From the NCBI GenBank assembly GCA_002077065.1, contig NAJO01000055.1:124001-188000 (forward strand): a stretch of 64,000 bases of DNA, read 5' to 3'. Positions 42,385 through 52,369 of the stretch are shown one piece after another. The notes under the pieces were generated by a model. The model did not search any database. It was not told where the DNA came from and saw only the letters and a program-made list of their open reading frames with translations. How positions within the stretch are numbered: position 1 is the stretch's first letter; each line of letters opens with the position of its first letter. The stretch comes from Cryoendolithus antarcticus. Taxonomy: Eukaryota; Ascomycota; Dothideomycetes; Cladosporiales; Cladosporiaceae. The translations under genes and the position numbers were made by a program.

Positions 42385-43545
42385 CTAGAACCAAATTTTG
42401 ATGAGCTCCTCGCTGACTGCACTCGGTAGCAGGACTCCAGATTCGGTGATGATTCCAGAGATGTACTCCGGCGGCGTGTAGTCGACCGCATCTTCAGCCT
42501 GCGCCGGAACCATTGACTTCGCTCCGGAACCATCGTCCATATCTGCTACGCCCTCGTCTCTGTTCGCTTCATGATCCTCGTGCACGTCTCCTTCTTTGCC
42601 GCGCGAAGTCCTGAACTCGACCACGTTCTGCTCGATACCCAGATCCTGCTGTCCGATTGGGTATAGTCGTACAAACTTGTGCGACTCCGAGACCACGTAG
42701 AATGGCTTCCCCATGGCCTTGGCGAGTACGGCCATCTGGTAGGTGCCCATCCTGCTGATGATTCCTCCATTCTCGACAACGCCCTCAGCACCCACAAAGC
42801 ACTGTGTCACGCCATCCATGACATAAGCCACAGACGTAGGCGCAATGACCGCCACCGGCACGTCTCGCTCTCTCAACGCGGCAATGTTGTCCTGTGCCTC
42901 TTTGTCCATCTTCTCAACTCCAGACACAACATAAATGACCTTGAACCGTATGCTTCCCCTGCCAGAGGCGTTTTCAGACTCCGCCGCAGACTTCAGCAGT
43001 GATCCCACCACTCGTGACCCGCCATTCGTGAGCACAGTGCTGCCATCGCGAATGAAGTGCTTCCCGAACCCGGCGATAGTCTCCCGTGCAGCCTTTGCGC
43101 GCTCCACAAACAATCGACCGTTCTGCACCAAGTGTGTGCGGATCTCCTCGAAGCCGCCGTTCCCTGTGGGTCGCTGTAGACTACTAATCAAATACTGCTG
43201 GAACAGGTCGGTGCCAGCTGACAGAGAAATCGGGTTTGGTATGTTGCGCTTCAGCTGCGCCGTCAAATTCTGCACCAGGTCGAGCGTCTCGCTGACCGTT
43301 GTCGCGGGCGTGTCGGCGAGAGCTATGATCAAGGCCTCGATCGCGGCGACTGGCATAGTCAGCTCTGGGTCCTCGGCCAGGAGCTGGTGATATGTGGCCA
43401 CCACATCGCAGGCCTCGCCTCCGGGTGGAGTTGGGATGCCAGTTGTTGTCATTCTGGCATTAGGAGGGCGACCAATGACTGGAGAAGTGGTGCTGCCTTC
43501 ATTGTAGTTGAAGTAGCCCGGGGTGGACGGTCTCGAGTTCGCCAT
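42385..43545 (-). CDS. GCN3: Translation initiation factor eIF2B subunit alpha
   Basis: Single exon, 386 aa. eIF2B alpha is a regulatory subunit of the guanine-nucleotide exchange factor for eIF2 and senses eIF2 phosphorylation. Motifs: FQQYLISSLQ, FVERAKAARETIAGFGKHFI, DGSTVLTNGGSRVV, TSVAYVMDGVTQCFVGAEGVVENGGIIS split here as VAYVMDGVT and GAEGVVENGG, and KPFYVVSESHKFVRLYP. It ends PPEYISGIITESGVLLPSAV.. with IKIWF, typical of the family. An acidic insert of about 40 residues (near 315-350) lies before the last strand. The N-terminal 40 residues are disordered and Thr/Pro-rich. Confidence 0.94.
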   Translation of the reverse strand: MANSRPSTPGYFNYNEGSTTSPVIGRPPNARMTTTGIPTPPGGEACDVVATYHQLLAEDPELTMPVAAIEALIIALADTPATTVSETLDLVQNLTAQLKRNIPNPISLSAGTDLFQQYLISSLQRPTGNGGFEEIRTHLVQNGRLFVERAKAARETIAGFGKHFIRDGSTVLTNGGSRVVGSLLKSAAESENASGRGSIRFKVIYVVSGVEKMDKEAQDNIAALRERDVPVAVIAPTSVAYVMDGVTQCFVGAEGVVENGGIISRMGTYQMAVLAKAMGKPFYVVSESHKFVRLYPIGQQDLGIEQNVVEFRTSRGKEGDVHEDHEANRDEGVADMDDGSGAKSMVPAQAEDAVDYTPPEYISGIITESGVLLPSAVSEELIKIWF

Positions 43546-44120
43546 TCTGGTGACTCCTCTAGTGTAAACTTTGTTTGGTGTAACGTTTGCTGGCGGTGCA
43601 AGGAGTGAACTCCGTCCACTGCCGTCTTCCGCGCCTTCTAGTGTCGTATGCTACATCATGCTGATAGTTGACGCATGGAATCGCCGTGAGTACGACTTAT
43701 GCACGGAGTCACTACAGATGTGGACGCGCGGTATGACAAGCCAATAAGGCATGAGCCGAAGCGCCCAGATTTGGCGCTCACCGTGACGCTCGACACATAT
43801 GTCTCAATGCTCCACTTCACTACTGTACGTACCAAGCGTGAGGTATCTCTTCAAGTGCTCACAAACGCTGCTCTGCTGCTGTAGACGAGCCAGTGGAAGG
43901 ATATCGCATTTGAACCGCCGTTGAGAGCCTCACAGTCTGGTCAGCTCAGACCGCGCCACGCCCAGGCCTCTCACGAATGCAGTAGGACTTCGCTTCACTG
44001 TAGCAGCTGGTCTAGACAGAACGCTCCCTACAGCTCATCGATCTGGCGGAACGGCAGCTTCCTAATTCTCGAGAGGTCTCCGTGGCAGTCTGGCCGAGAC
44101 ATCATACGGCCAAAGCAAGC
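43546..44120. other. Intergenic upstream of eIF2B alpha
   Basis: About 575 bp between divergent units. No gene recognised. Confidence 0.45.
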
Positions 44121-45605
44121 ATGCGGAACCCAGCCAAAAATTTGGAGGTACTCGTGCATAGCTTGTGCAGACAACGTTGACTCCCCTCCCTGGTCACGGA
44201 TCTCATCGACGGCAATATCGACCAACCTGAAGTGAGCATTATCACACTGAGCACTGTCTCGAGAGAATTGCATCAGCATGCGATCTTGATGATCTATGAA
44301 GAAATTGTGATCGATTTCAGCCAGAGTCCTTCCGCTGTGCAGAAGGCCGCACTACTCCTGCGTACTTTGCGCTCCAACAAGGTGGCTGCAGGAGCGATCA
44401 TGAGCCTTCGTTTGACAGGTAAGGGCCTTGCGACGCCGCACAGTATTGACTTCAAGGACCGTAGCGCCGGCCATGCGCTAGCTGATGAAACCAATCTGGA
44501 AGATATTGCGTGTTGGAAACCGTCACAAGATTGGGCGCGGCCTATGACGCGGCGGTTCTTCGCTGCATATCTGGTCATTCCACAAATATGTCTACAACTC
44601 ATGAGCCTAAGCATGAGGCTAGAAAACTTAGATGTTGGCTGTGCGATGCTCGACTACCCTGATTTTCGAGAAGCGTGGATCGCCATGCGAGAGAGTAAAA
44701 AGCACCTTGGCCTGCAGGCTCTGCGAAGCTGCAGTATAGGCTTGGATGCAGTGAAGACCGGGAACATGGGAGTCTACATCTACTGTGCTCAGGGCTGGGA
44801 TCCCGCATTGCTGATGCCATTCGTTGCTCCCAAGATCGAATCTGTCTCAGTGGTCATGACCCTCACGCTGGGGAGTATCGACCACTTGCCGGTGTCGTCA
44901 CTCACGTGATTGGTTTTGCACCAATTCCAATATCGGGACTGTGAAGTCAATTCGCTACTAGCTGCAACACCCAAGCTACGATATCTCGAATATCACGCAT
45001 TAGTAGAGCACGGATTCTCGTGGGGGCCGCGAAAAGATCTCAGCCTTGAGATTGTGTATGGAGCATTGCATAACATCAGCGACACTTTGGAAAAACTTGT
45101 TGCAACTCAGATTTATGTGTCTAATGACAACTGCTTCGAGGGCGGGTATGAAGATTGGCATCCTCAGCCAGATCTACATATCGAGCGCCTGACAAGCATG
45201 AAGCCTCTGCGGAGTCTATCGCTGCCTTACATGTCGCTTCTTGGCCGCACGTCTCGAGAGGCGTCTAATTGGGAATGGCACAAAGTCCTCCCGTCATCAT
45301 TGCGTTCGCTTACGTTAACAAGTCATTTGTCTGAGAACGAGTGTAATGATGAGCCCTCCTGGGAGGACGAGGACGAGGATCTCATGGCAACTTTCATGAC
45401 CCTACTGGACTGGATGGCGATGGACGCAACAAGAGGGCAGCAGTCTGCATTCGCCCTGATTCTCGACGGGCTCTGTGATCAGCACTTCCCCAACAGGCAG
45501 CAGCAACAGGAACTGGATCTCTTGTGCAAGGAGCGCCATATACAGTTTTCTCTCACTAAGCTACCGTGGGGCAAGTATCCTGGACAACGGTGGCCACCCG
45601 CGTAA
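44121..45605 (+). pseudogene. F-box/LRR-like protein, paralogue 1, interrupted by two in-frame TGA codons
   Basis: One frame spans 1485 nt with stops only at TGA 44178-44180 and TGA 44907-44909. It aligns by eye with the gene at 47190-48686: NLEVLVHSLCRQR*LPSL against HLEVLVHNLCRARQLPLL, then LSTVSREL, AALLLRTLRSNKV, SVVMTLTLGSI, and after the second stop LLAATPKLRYLEYHALVEHG against LLVATPQLRYLEYRTLIEWG. The second TGA sits where paralogue 2 has CGA, a single C-to-T change. The N-terminal pattern resembles an F-box helix set and the rest leucine-rich strands (inference). No frameshift is seen, so inactivation is recent or the stops are bypassed. Confidence 0.65.
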
Positions 45606-45635
45606 AGCTATCACCAACGCGCCACTCTGCCACAA

Positions 45636-46443
45636 CTAGGCGAGTGCGACTTGCTTTGCTCTGCACCTCAGCCTTACGATCATCCACGCAGCAAGCAATA
45701 CGATCAGCACTCGAATGGCCGAGACTTCCAGCTCATGATTAATCCGCCACTGGCTTTGCACTCTCATCGCGTCTGCAAGCGATGAAGATGGGCTCGCCGT
45801 CGTCAGGGTCCTCTGCGTCGTATTAGAAACTTGCAGCCTTCCGCTGGTGTACGTCGACGGGGGTTCGTCAGTTGTGAGCTGGAGGCGAAGAACTGACTCG
45901 TCCAGATCTTTGGGCATCTCCCAGAGATAAATCATACTTGCGACGTACTGGTACTTGCAATCGGGACCGAAACGTTGCAGAGAAATCGTATGCCCATTCG
46001 ACTCGTGGGCTGGTCCGAGTCCTTCCCAAAAGAGAGAGTGCTGTTTGTTGGGCTAGATATGTCAGCTTGTCGTACAAGAGGTACGTATGACACCTGCATG
46101 ATGGACGCCCCTACTTACACATCACATTCCGGATGATCGTGGAGGTGTCGTTCGCCTTCACGAGGTTCAACGAGAACAACGTATCATCCGTGAACGGTGC
46201 GTCAATGGGATGCTCAGCTGTCGGCCCATTCCAGATGTCCCCTTTGAAGTTGATCCATGCGAAGGCAGCAGGATCACCCGCCTCATGAATTTCCAGATCC
46301 AGGACGCTTGGTGCGACAATAGTACCAGCAGGTCTGGAATCTTGGACGTCGATGTAGACGAGGCCGTGGTCGGTTTCCACGGCAAGCCAGCACAATATTG
46401 ACTCGGCATCAGGCGGCGCGGACAGGACGGAAGCAGGCGGCAT
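45636..46443 (-). CDS. Orphan protein with C-terminal membrane anchor
   Basis: Two exons, 46443-46126 and 46052-45636, with a 73-nt intron (donor GTGATG, branch-like GCTGAC, acceptor CTAG); 244 aa. The N-terminal half is acidic and beta-rich with no motif I know. The second half has GLGPAHESNGHTISLQRFGP and a C-terminal hydrophobic helix (AIRVLIVLLAAWMIVRLRC) followed by basic residues. There is no clear signal peptide at the chosen Met, so an upstream exon is possible. It lies between the two TGA-interrupted F-box-like paralogues. Function unknown. Confidence 0.5.
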
Positions 46444-47156
46444 CGCTACTATGTGGCAGGCTGGGTAGCGAAGAAAGTAACAAGACCTTCATCAGTTACG
46501 GCAGTGCGGACTGGAGCTGTTCTATAGTAATCCCAGCCGCAGTCGCCGCATTCTCAATACCTGATTCGCCTCTATTTATGTTGGTTCTTTTGGCGTAGTG
46601 CCGGAGGCTTACGCCGCTTGGCCAGCGTGCAGAAAAATGGCATCTCCTTAGCCAGTCGCTTCGCGCCTGACGAGGGTGCATCATGCGCTACATAAGGTAT
46701 ACATCAGACAGCGGCGCAGCCGCCCAAGCCGGCGGCTACGCACAAGTGACGACGAGGAGAGACGAGTACTGTAAAGCTTTGGGACAGCGGTAATTGGACC
46801 AACAAGGCACGACCGTCAATCTTGCCCGATGCATTCGATACATTATTTAGGACTCCACTTTGGACTAGATTACCGAGCGGCATCACACGACCCAGTGCTC
46901 AAGAGCACGACAAAGCGGCTCATTTGACATGACTACTGGGAACTGCCTCTTACGCCATTGCGTCTTGTACTGTGCTCCAACAACTATGGCCAGCCAACAA
47001 ACATTGGCAAGCAGTGTTGATGAGAGACAGGTTTGATTTGGCTCTCATCACTCTTGCATCTCACAGGTGCAGCTGTCAAGCGTTTGCCTACTGCAACCAG
47101 CCTGACAGAAGCACGCTCTGGTCTCCACACGTCTAGAGAACCACGATGTAGTCCGC
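46444..47156. other. Intergenic
   Basis: About 710 bp with no supported gene. It may contain an upstream exon of the orphan on the minus strand and the promoter of F-box-like paralogue 2. Confidence 0.4.
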
Positions 47157-48686
47157 ATGGGCCCTAGCATTGGTCGCCAACGACATAAGATGAGGGACAC
47201 CAAGCATCACCTGGAAGTGCTCGTACACAACCTGTGTAGGGCACGCCAATTACCCCTGTTAGTGACTGATCTCGTCGCCACTCACCTTGACGAGAAAAGG
47301 ATTGTCACCCTTGGCAGCTTCTCTCGAGAACTCCATTACTACGTAAGCGCAATCATATATCAGGACGCCGATGTCGCCTTTCGCAAGGACGTAACAGCAA
47401 TCAGAAGAGCAGCCTTACTTTTGCGCACATTACGCACGAACGAAGTGACTGCTGGTAGCGTCAGACGGCTCATCGTCACAGGCTGCAGTGTTCATCAATG
47501 GGTACCAACGAGCGGGTTCGACGACTTAGATGCAAAAAAGGCTGCACACTACGTGAACGGTTTGATCGCACTCCCATCGACGGCCTTGTCGTTGGATCGA
47601 GCTCGCCCTATGACCTTAGGCGCTTTGATTGGTCACACTAGCATCCCAGAGCTCAGTATCCAGATGCTGAAGCTATGTTGTAGAATTGAGGAGTTGACCA
47701 TTGACTCGACTCTGTTCGAGTACCCTGAGTTTCGTAGGTTCCTGGAAAGCGGCGCACTCACGACCATGCGAAATTTGCGGTCCTGTAATATCTGCTTGGA
47801 TCAGGGCACTACGCACTGTGACGAGTACAGTGAGAACGTTGGGATCTACAGGAGCTGGGACCTCTCTATCCTTGGGATATTGTCTATCCCAAATGTCAAC
47901 TCGATATCGGTCGTCATGACACTTGCACCTGAGATAATCAGCCACTTACGCGTGAGCTCCATCACACGACTAGACCTCCGCCATTGTCAGACCGGAGCAT
48001 CCACACTGGGCGCGTTGCTCGTTGCGACACCTCAGTTACGCTATCTTGAGTATCGTACCTTGATCGAATGGGGTTGATGGCGTAAATTACGACGCAATTC
48101 GTCCAATCCCCAGCCATGGCTCGATGTGGGTCTCGAAGTGCTGTTCGAAGCACTGTTTCATGTTGGTGGTACACTGGAGGAGCTCAAGACGAGTCAGGGG
48201 TATGTGATGAATCACGCCGGCTACTGCTTTGACGTTTGGCATGGGCCGACAGGATGCGATCATGGGCCACCTGATCGTCATCTTGGACGACTGCCTGCAA
48301 TGAAACGCCTACGCAATCTTGAAATCCCCTACGCATCACTGTTCGGTCGCGACGCTCGGAAGTACTCGGTCCAGGATTGGAAGGTTGTCCTGCCACCTTC
48401 TTTGCACACTCTAATATTGACCGACCATCTGAGCGACGACTGTCGCCATGCTAGAGATGACGGATTATTGGTGCCAATAATCTCGAGCCTCCTGGACTGG
48501 TCTATCCTGCGCAGAGTTGCCGATCGGCTACTGCATTTTGCGATGTATTGCTGCCAGAGTGATGTCTCAGAAAAGGAACGGCCGATCCAGAATGCGCTGT
48601 ACTACATGTGCCGCCATCGCAACATACGCTACTCATTTCAGAAAGAAGACGGCGGCATAGTATACTACACATGGACAGGCCCATGA
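47157..48686 (+). pseudogene. F-box/LRR-like protein, paralogue 2, interrupted by one in-frame TGA
   Basis: The frame runs from Met 47157 (or 47190, which matches the start of paralogue 1) to TGA at 48075-48077. It then continues in the same frame to TGA 48684-48686; without the internal stop the product would be about 509 aa. Features: LPLLVTDLVATHLDEKRIVTL (F-box-like), AALLLRTLRTNEVTAGSVRR, SITRLDLRHCQTGASTLGAL, then after the stop LEVLFEALFHVGGTLEELK, LRNLEIPYASLFGRD and LPPSLHTLILTDHLS. The latter match paralogue 1 (LRSLSLPYMSLLGR; LPSSLRSLTLTSHLS). No intron that removes the TGA and keeps frame could be found. F-box proteins would act in SCF ubiquitin ligases, but this is inference only. 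Confidence 0.62.
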
Positions 48687-49461
48687 TCCGAAATGCGAAT
48701 TACATCCGGCTGAGCCTTTGTCAATGAGAGAGAGTCGGTTGACATTCCCCCTAACCACTTTTCCTGGTCGATTTGCTCTAGCTTGTCCTAGAGTCGCGAG
48801 TCTCCTTTGAGAATTGTAGCCAGCTGCTGGTGTGTATGGTCCGAGAACGACTGTGTAGGCGTGGTCTGCTGGGCCGCACCGATTTTGCCACCTCAGATCT
48901 CCTCGTGGCGCTCAAAATCCAGTCATGTATTGGTATCGACGGACTGTCGGTGGTTAGTCCATTATCTTGGGCCTACTGATGTGCTGGAGCAACTGTAATG
49001 ACAGATAGTGCGACCACGTGACCAAATTGCACATCGACCATGATTCATTACAACCCACGGCTCGGTCAATCCACCAAGAATGTGAGAATGTCGATGCATG
49101 TATCTCCGGGCGCAGGCGCCATGTCTCATATCTTCTGCTCCCAGAATAGGTGTCTTTCCGTTTGCTGTTCAGCGCGTGTGAGAAATTCTAGTGGCCTCTC
49201 CCGGTCTAGACGTAGAAGGTTCAATTGCGGACCCGTAGCTCTTCTTTGGTAGAGCTGCTGACTATTTAGTGAAACCTTACCCCGTCCAGACCGTGACGCA
49301 AGGCACATCTAGCGTCAATCCAAAGCCACGTAGCTTGGGGCCGAGTCAAGTGCGGTGAGGCATAAGGTATTGTTGATGAACTTCTTCCCCCGCAATATAT
49401 TCCTTTCACCGGACCGTCTACTTGCTCTATCAACTTGAGTACAATCACCGAGATCATCAGC
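48687..49461. other. Intergenic
   Basis: About 775 bp. Near 49220-49262 a segment reads GTAGCTC..TTTGGTAGAGC, like a tRNA D-arm, but no matching anticodon stem or downstream B box follows. No gene supported. Confidence 0.45.
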
Positions 49462-49824
49462 ATGGCAGACGAAGCACAGCCAGTGGACCGCAAGCGTGAG
49501 CTCCAGCTCGTGAGTGCCTTCACGTTCACCAATTTAGAGTATTTATGTTGCAACGTAAACCCACTGACCATTGCGTAGTCTACACTAAAGGACGACGGCA
49601 CGCTGGTCCTGCTCAACCCTGATGGCTCGACCTATGATGATCTGAAGCTGCCAGACAACGACACGGGCAAGCGGATTAAGAAGTTGTACGACCTCGGACA
49701 TATCTTCAGTAAGTGACTATCATCGTATCAAGCCCCCAGCATCGTCTGACGATCGCCAGACGTTGTGGTCCAGACAGACGATAATGGCAAGGACGAGGTG
49801 GTCGACGTAGTGGGGACCAGCTAA
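49462..49824 (+). CDS. Small protein equal to the eIF5A C-terminal (OB-fold) domain
   Basis: Exons 49462-49509, 49579-49708 and 49760-49824, introns 69 and 51 nt; 80 aa. The sequence (DDGTLVLLNPDGSTYDDLKL, then PDNDTGKRIKKLYDLGH, VVVQTDDNGKDEVVDV) follows the pattern of the eIF5A second domain: D-G-x-V-x-L-M..G..K-D-D-L-x-L-P and a following amphipathic helix and strand. The N-terminal KOW-like domain and the hypusine lysine loop are absent and cannot be found upstream. It is therefore not a functional eIF5A. It may be a truncated duplicate that still splices cleanly, or an independent small OB-fold protein. Assigned by recalled pattern. Confidence 0.6.
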
Positions 49825-50374
49825 GCCAGTCCGCTAGGGAAGTGACGTGGATAGTGCCATCAGACAGCGACACGTATCTCACTGGAAGTCAAAGACCTCT
49901 CAATCAGGACTGCGTCAGATGGCTATCAGACCCCGATCCTCATTCCATGTTACCTCACTGTCGCCCGTTCACGTCACTTCACTCCCCCTCCCCGGTGTAC
50001 CTTCCCAGATGAGCAGTGCCAAGTCTCCCCGCCAAACTTCGTCACATCCAATCCATCTCGAAAGGCTGAAGTGAAGTTCCCATTGACTTTTGACACACTT
50101 GCACTTCGACGCAGAATTGCACAAGCACATCGCTCCGTGCGCTTTCGAATCAGGCTTTCGCCATCGAGATCACATGGAGAGCTTTCCTTCGCCTGAGATC
50201 TCTTGACTTCGCCACTTCCGCCTACTGCTCGCGAAATCCATCATCATCATCCGCCACACAATACCTACAAATCTCCTTAGCACAAAAGTCGCGTGACCAT
50301 ACGCAGAGTAGAGCGACTACGAAAGCCGAGTGTCGTGCCTTTCCTCCTGTATTCGCAATCGCAGACCACCCATC
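49825..50374. other. Upstream region of TMA46
   Basis: 550 bp. C/T-rich segments at 49950-50100, consistent with a promoter and leader. No gene recognised. Confidence 0.5.
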
Positions 50375-51442
50375 ATGCCACCCAAGAAGGCTCAGAATGA
50401 GCCTAAAAAGGTCAAGCCCAATGCCGATGACAAAACTTTTGGCATGAAGAACAAAAAGGGCGGGGCAGTACAAAAGCAGATCCAGCAACTCCGGCAACAA
50501 CATGCTGCTGGTGGATCCCCCGAGGAGAAGAAGAAAGCAGCCGACAAGCTGCAGCGAGAGAAAGAGAAGGCCGCCGCCGAGCAGGCTATGCGCGAGACAG
50601 CGGAACTCTTCAAGCCGGTGCAGATACAGAAAGTGCCATTTGGAGTGGATCCGAAGACAGTGCTCTGTCAGTTCTTTGCCAAGGGTCATTGCGACAAGGG
50701 TAGGAAGTGCAAGTTTAGTCATGACCTCGAAGTTGGGAGGAAGACGCAGAAGAAGAGTCTGTACACTGATGTGCGAGATGGCGATCAGGAAGAAGAAGCT
50801 GAAGGCGGAGAGAAGAAGAAGGACGATATGACAGAATGGGATGAGGAGAAGCTAAGGCAAGTGGTTATGAGCAAGCACGGGAACCCCAAGACCAGCACGG
50901 ACAAGGTTTGCAAGTTCTTCATCGAGGCTGTTGAAAATGGGAAATATGGCTGGTTCTGGACGTGTCCGAATGGAGGCGATACGTGCATGTACAAGCATTC
51001 CCTGCCTCCTGGCTTCGTTCTGAAGACGAAGGAGCAGAGGGCTGCCGAGAAGGCATTAATGGACAAGTCACCACTGGCAACGCTCACACTAGAGGATTTC
51101 CTGGAAAGCGAGAGGCATAAGTTGACAGGCACCCTCACGCCGGTCAACCCGGAGACGTTTGCCAAGTGGAAGAAAGAGCGGTTGGATAAGAAGGCTGCCG
51201 AAGAAGAGGCGAAGCGTGCGCAGGAGGCTACGGGCAGGGCAATGTTCGAGAAGGGAGATTGGCAGGCTTCGGAAGGCGAAAGCGATGACGATGATGGGGA
51301 TGATGACGGCGGGTTGAATCTGTCCGCTCTACGAAGGGAGACAGAAGCTCTGCGAGCCAAGCGGGAAGATGAGCGGCTGGCCAAGCTATTTGGTGGTACT
51401 GTCGACGCAGGAAACGCGACACCCGAGCTCAATGGCGACTGA
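50375..51442 (+). CDS. TMA46: Translation machinery-associated protein 46 (ZC3H15/DFRP1 family)
   Basis: Single exon, 355 aa, start MPPKKAQNEPKK. It has the basic N-terminus with KTFGMKNKKGG and AVQKQIQQL, then two CCCH zinc fingers: CQFFAKGHCDKGRKCKFSH near residue 110 and CKFFIEAVENGKYGWFWTC..CMYKH near residue 185, the second with the family's long loop. The DFRP region follows (LTLEDFLESERHKL, FAKWKKERLDKK). Tma46 binds the developmentally regulated GTPase Rbg1 and associates with translating ribosomes. The tail is acidic. A 367-codon antisense frame overlaps it and is ignored as a shadow. Confidence 0.94.
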   Translation: MPPKKAQNEPKKVKPNADDKTFGMKNKKGGAVQKQIQQLRQQHAAGGSPEEKKKAADKLQREKEKAAAEQAMRETAELFKPVQIQKVPFGVDPKTVLCQFFAKGHCDKGRKCKFSHDLEVGRKTQKKSLYTDVRDGDQEEEAEGGEKKKDDMTEWDEEKLRQVVMSKHGNPKTSTDKVCKFFIEAVENGKYGWFWTCPNGGDTCMYKHSLPPGFVLKTKEQRAAEKALMDKSPLATLTLEDFLESERHKLTGTLTPVNPETFAKWKKERLDKKAAEEEAKRAQEATGRAMFEKGDWQASEGESDDDDGDDDGGLNLSALRRETEALRAKREDERLAKLFGGTVDAGNATPELNGD

Positions 51443-52369
51443 TGAGCCACGAATAGACGAACCTTCATGAGTGGCAGAGCGCCACTGTTCACAATTTCGG
51501 GCGACGACGTCTGCCGCCTGTAGGGCATAGCGTCCAAGATCGCGGCGCTGCGATGTAGGCGTCTGAGAATGGGCCAGCAGGCCAATGCATCTCGATGGTA
51601 TGACCTCTTCCGACCGCACATGAGATGTGCGTAGCTCCACCATGTTGAAGAGCCTCGATAGCTAAGCCCAATGGTGGCTTCAAATGCGTCGCACGATGCA
51701 TACGTCTCTATCTCCACTATCATAGTACAGCCTGGTCTATGTATATTCCAACAGCGCGTGCACTCTACTCTCTTGCCGACAAGCAATGCCGAAGTCAGTC
51801 CAGTCCTCAGACAACAAAACAAAAGCTCTGGAGGTGGCTCGGCCGACTCATGATCCGAGAGCCGTGTGAAGTCGATCAAGCTCCGCAATGGTGGTGGCTT
51901 GACTCGTCATCTAACGGCGGATCATCGGCACAGTTTGCGACGCTCTCCAGCCAGTGAACAACGAGAACAAGGGACGACGTGGTAGACGGAGCGAATGTAT
52001 GAGGCGCGGTGTCTGCGCGAGAGGCTCTGGAGTGGTCGTTTCGAATCTTGGCGTGTCTGCATGAATTGAGTTCTCGCAATAAATTCTCATTCACGCAGAA
52101 GGTCGTTCCTTCCTCGTGTGAAGGTGGTCATTCTTCGGATACCGGCAGTCGTGAAGCGGGCAACCCTAAGTCACCGGTCTTCGCTTCTGGGTCGACCTCT
52201 CGATGCCTACCGGCAGTGAGTATCACCATAATTACACCTCATATGCGCTTTGGACATCGATGTAGGCGCAGGCTGATGATCATGTACAGCTCTACAGCTC
52301 ACCGAAGTACGCAGCCACTTCGGCCTGAGCGCAGCCCAGTCGCGAGACCTGGGCGAGCTGCACGAGCGC
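51443..52369. other. Upstream region and possible leader exons of TBF1
   Basis: About 930 bp. The TBF1 frame extends upstream to an acceptor at 52287-52289, and a GTGAGT donor near 52216 suggests a leader intron. The preceding frame has no ATG. A CCCTAA core (telobox-like) lies at 52164-52169. No other gene. Confidence 0.45.

Noticed and set aside
49215..49265. D-arm-like GTAGCTC..GGTAGAGC
   Set aside because: No matching anticodon stem and no downstream B box, so not a tRNA gene.
50785..51888. Long antisense frame of 367 codons on the minus strand over TMA46
   Set aside because: It mirrors the TMA46 coding frame, is Ser/Phe-rich as expected for the complement of Lys/Glu codons, and matches no family.
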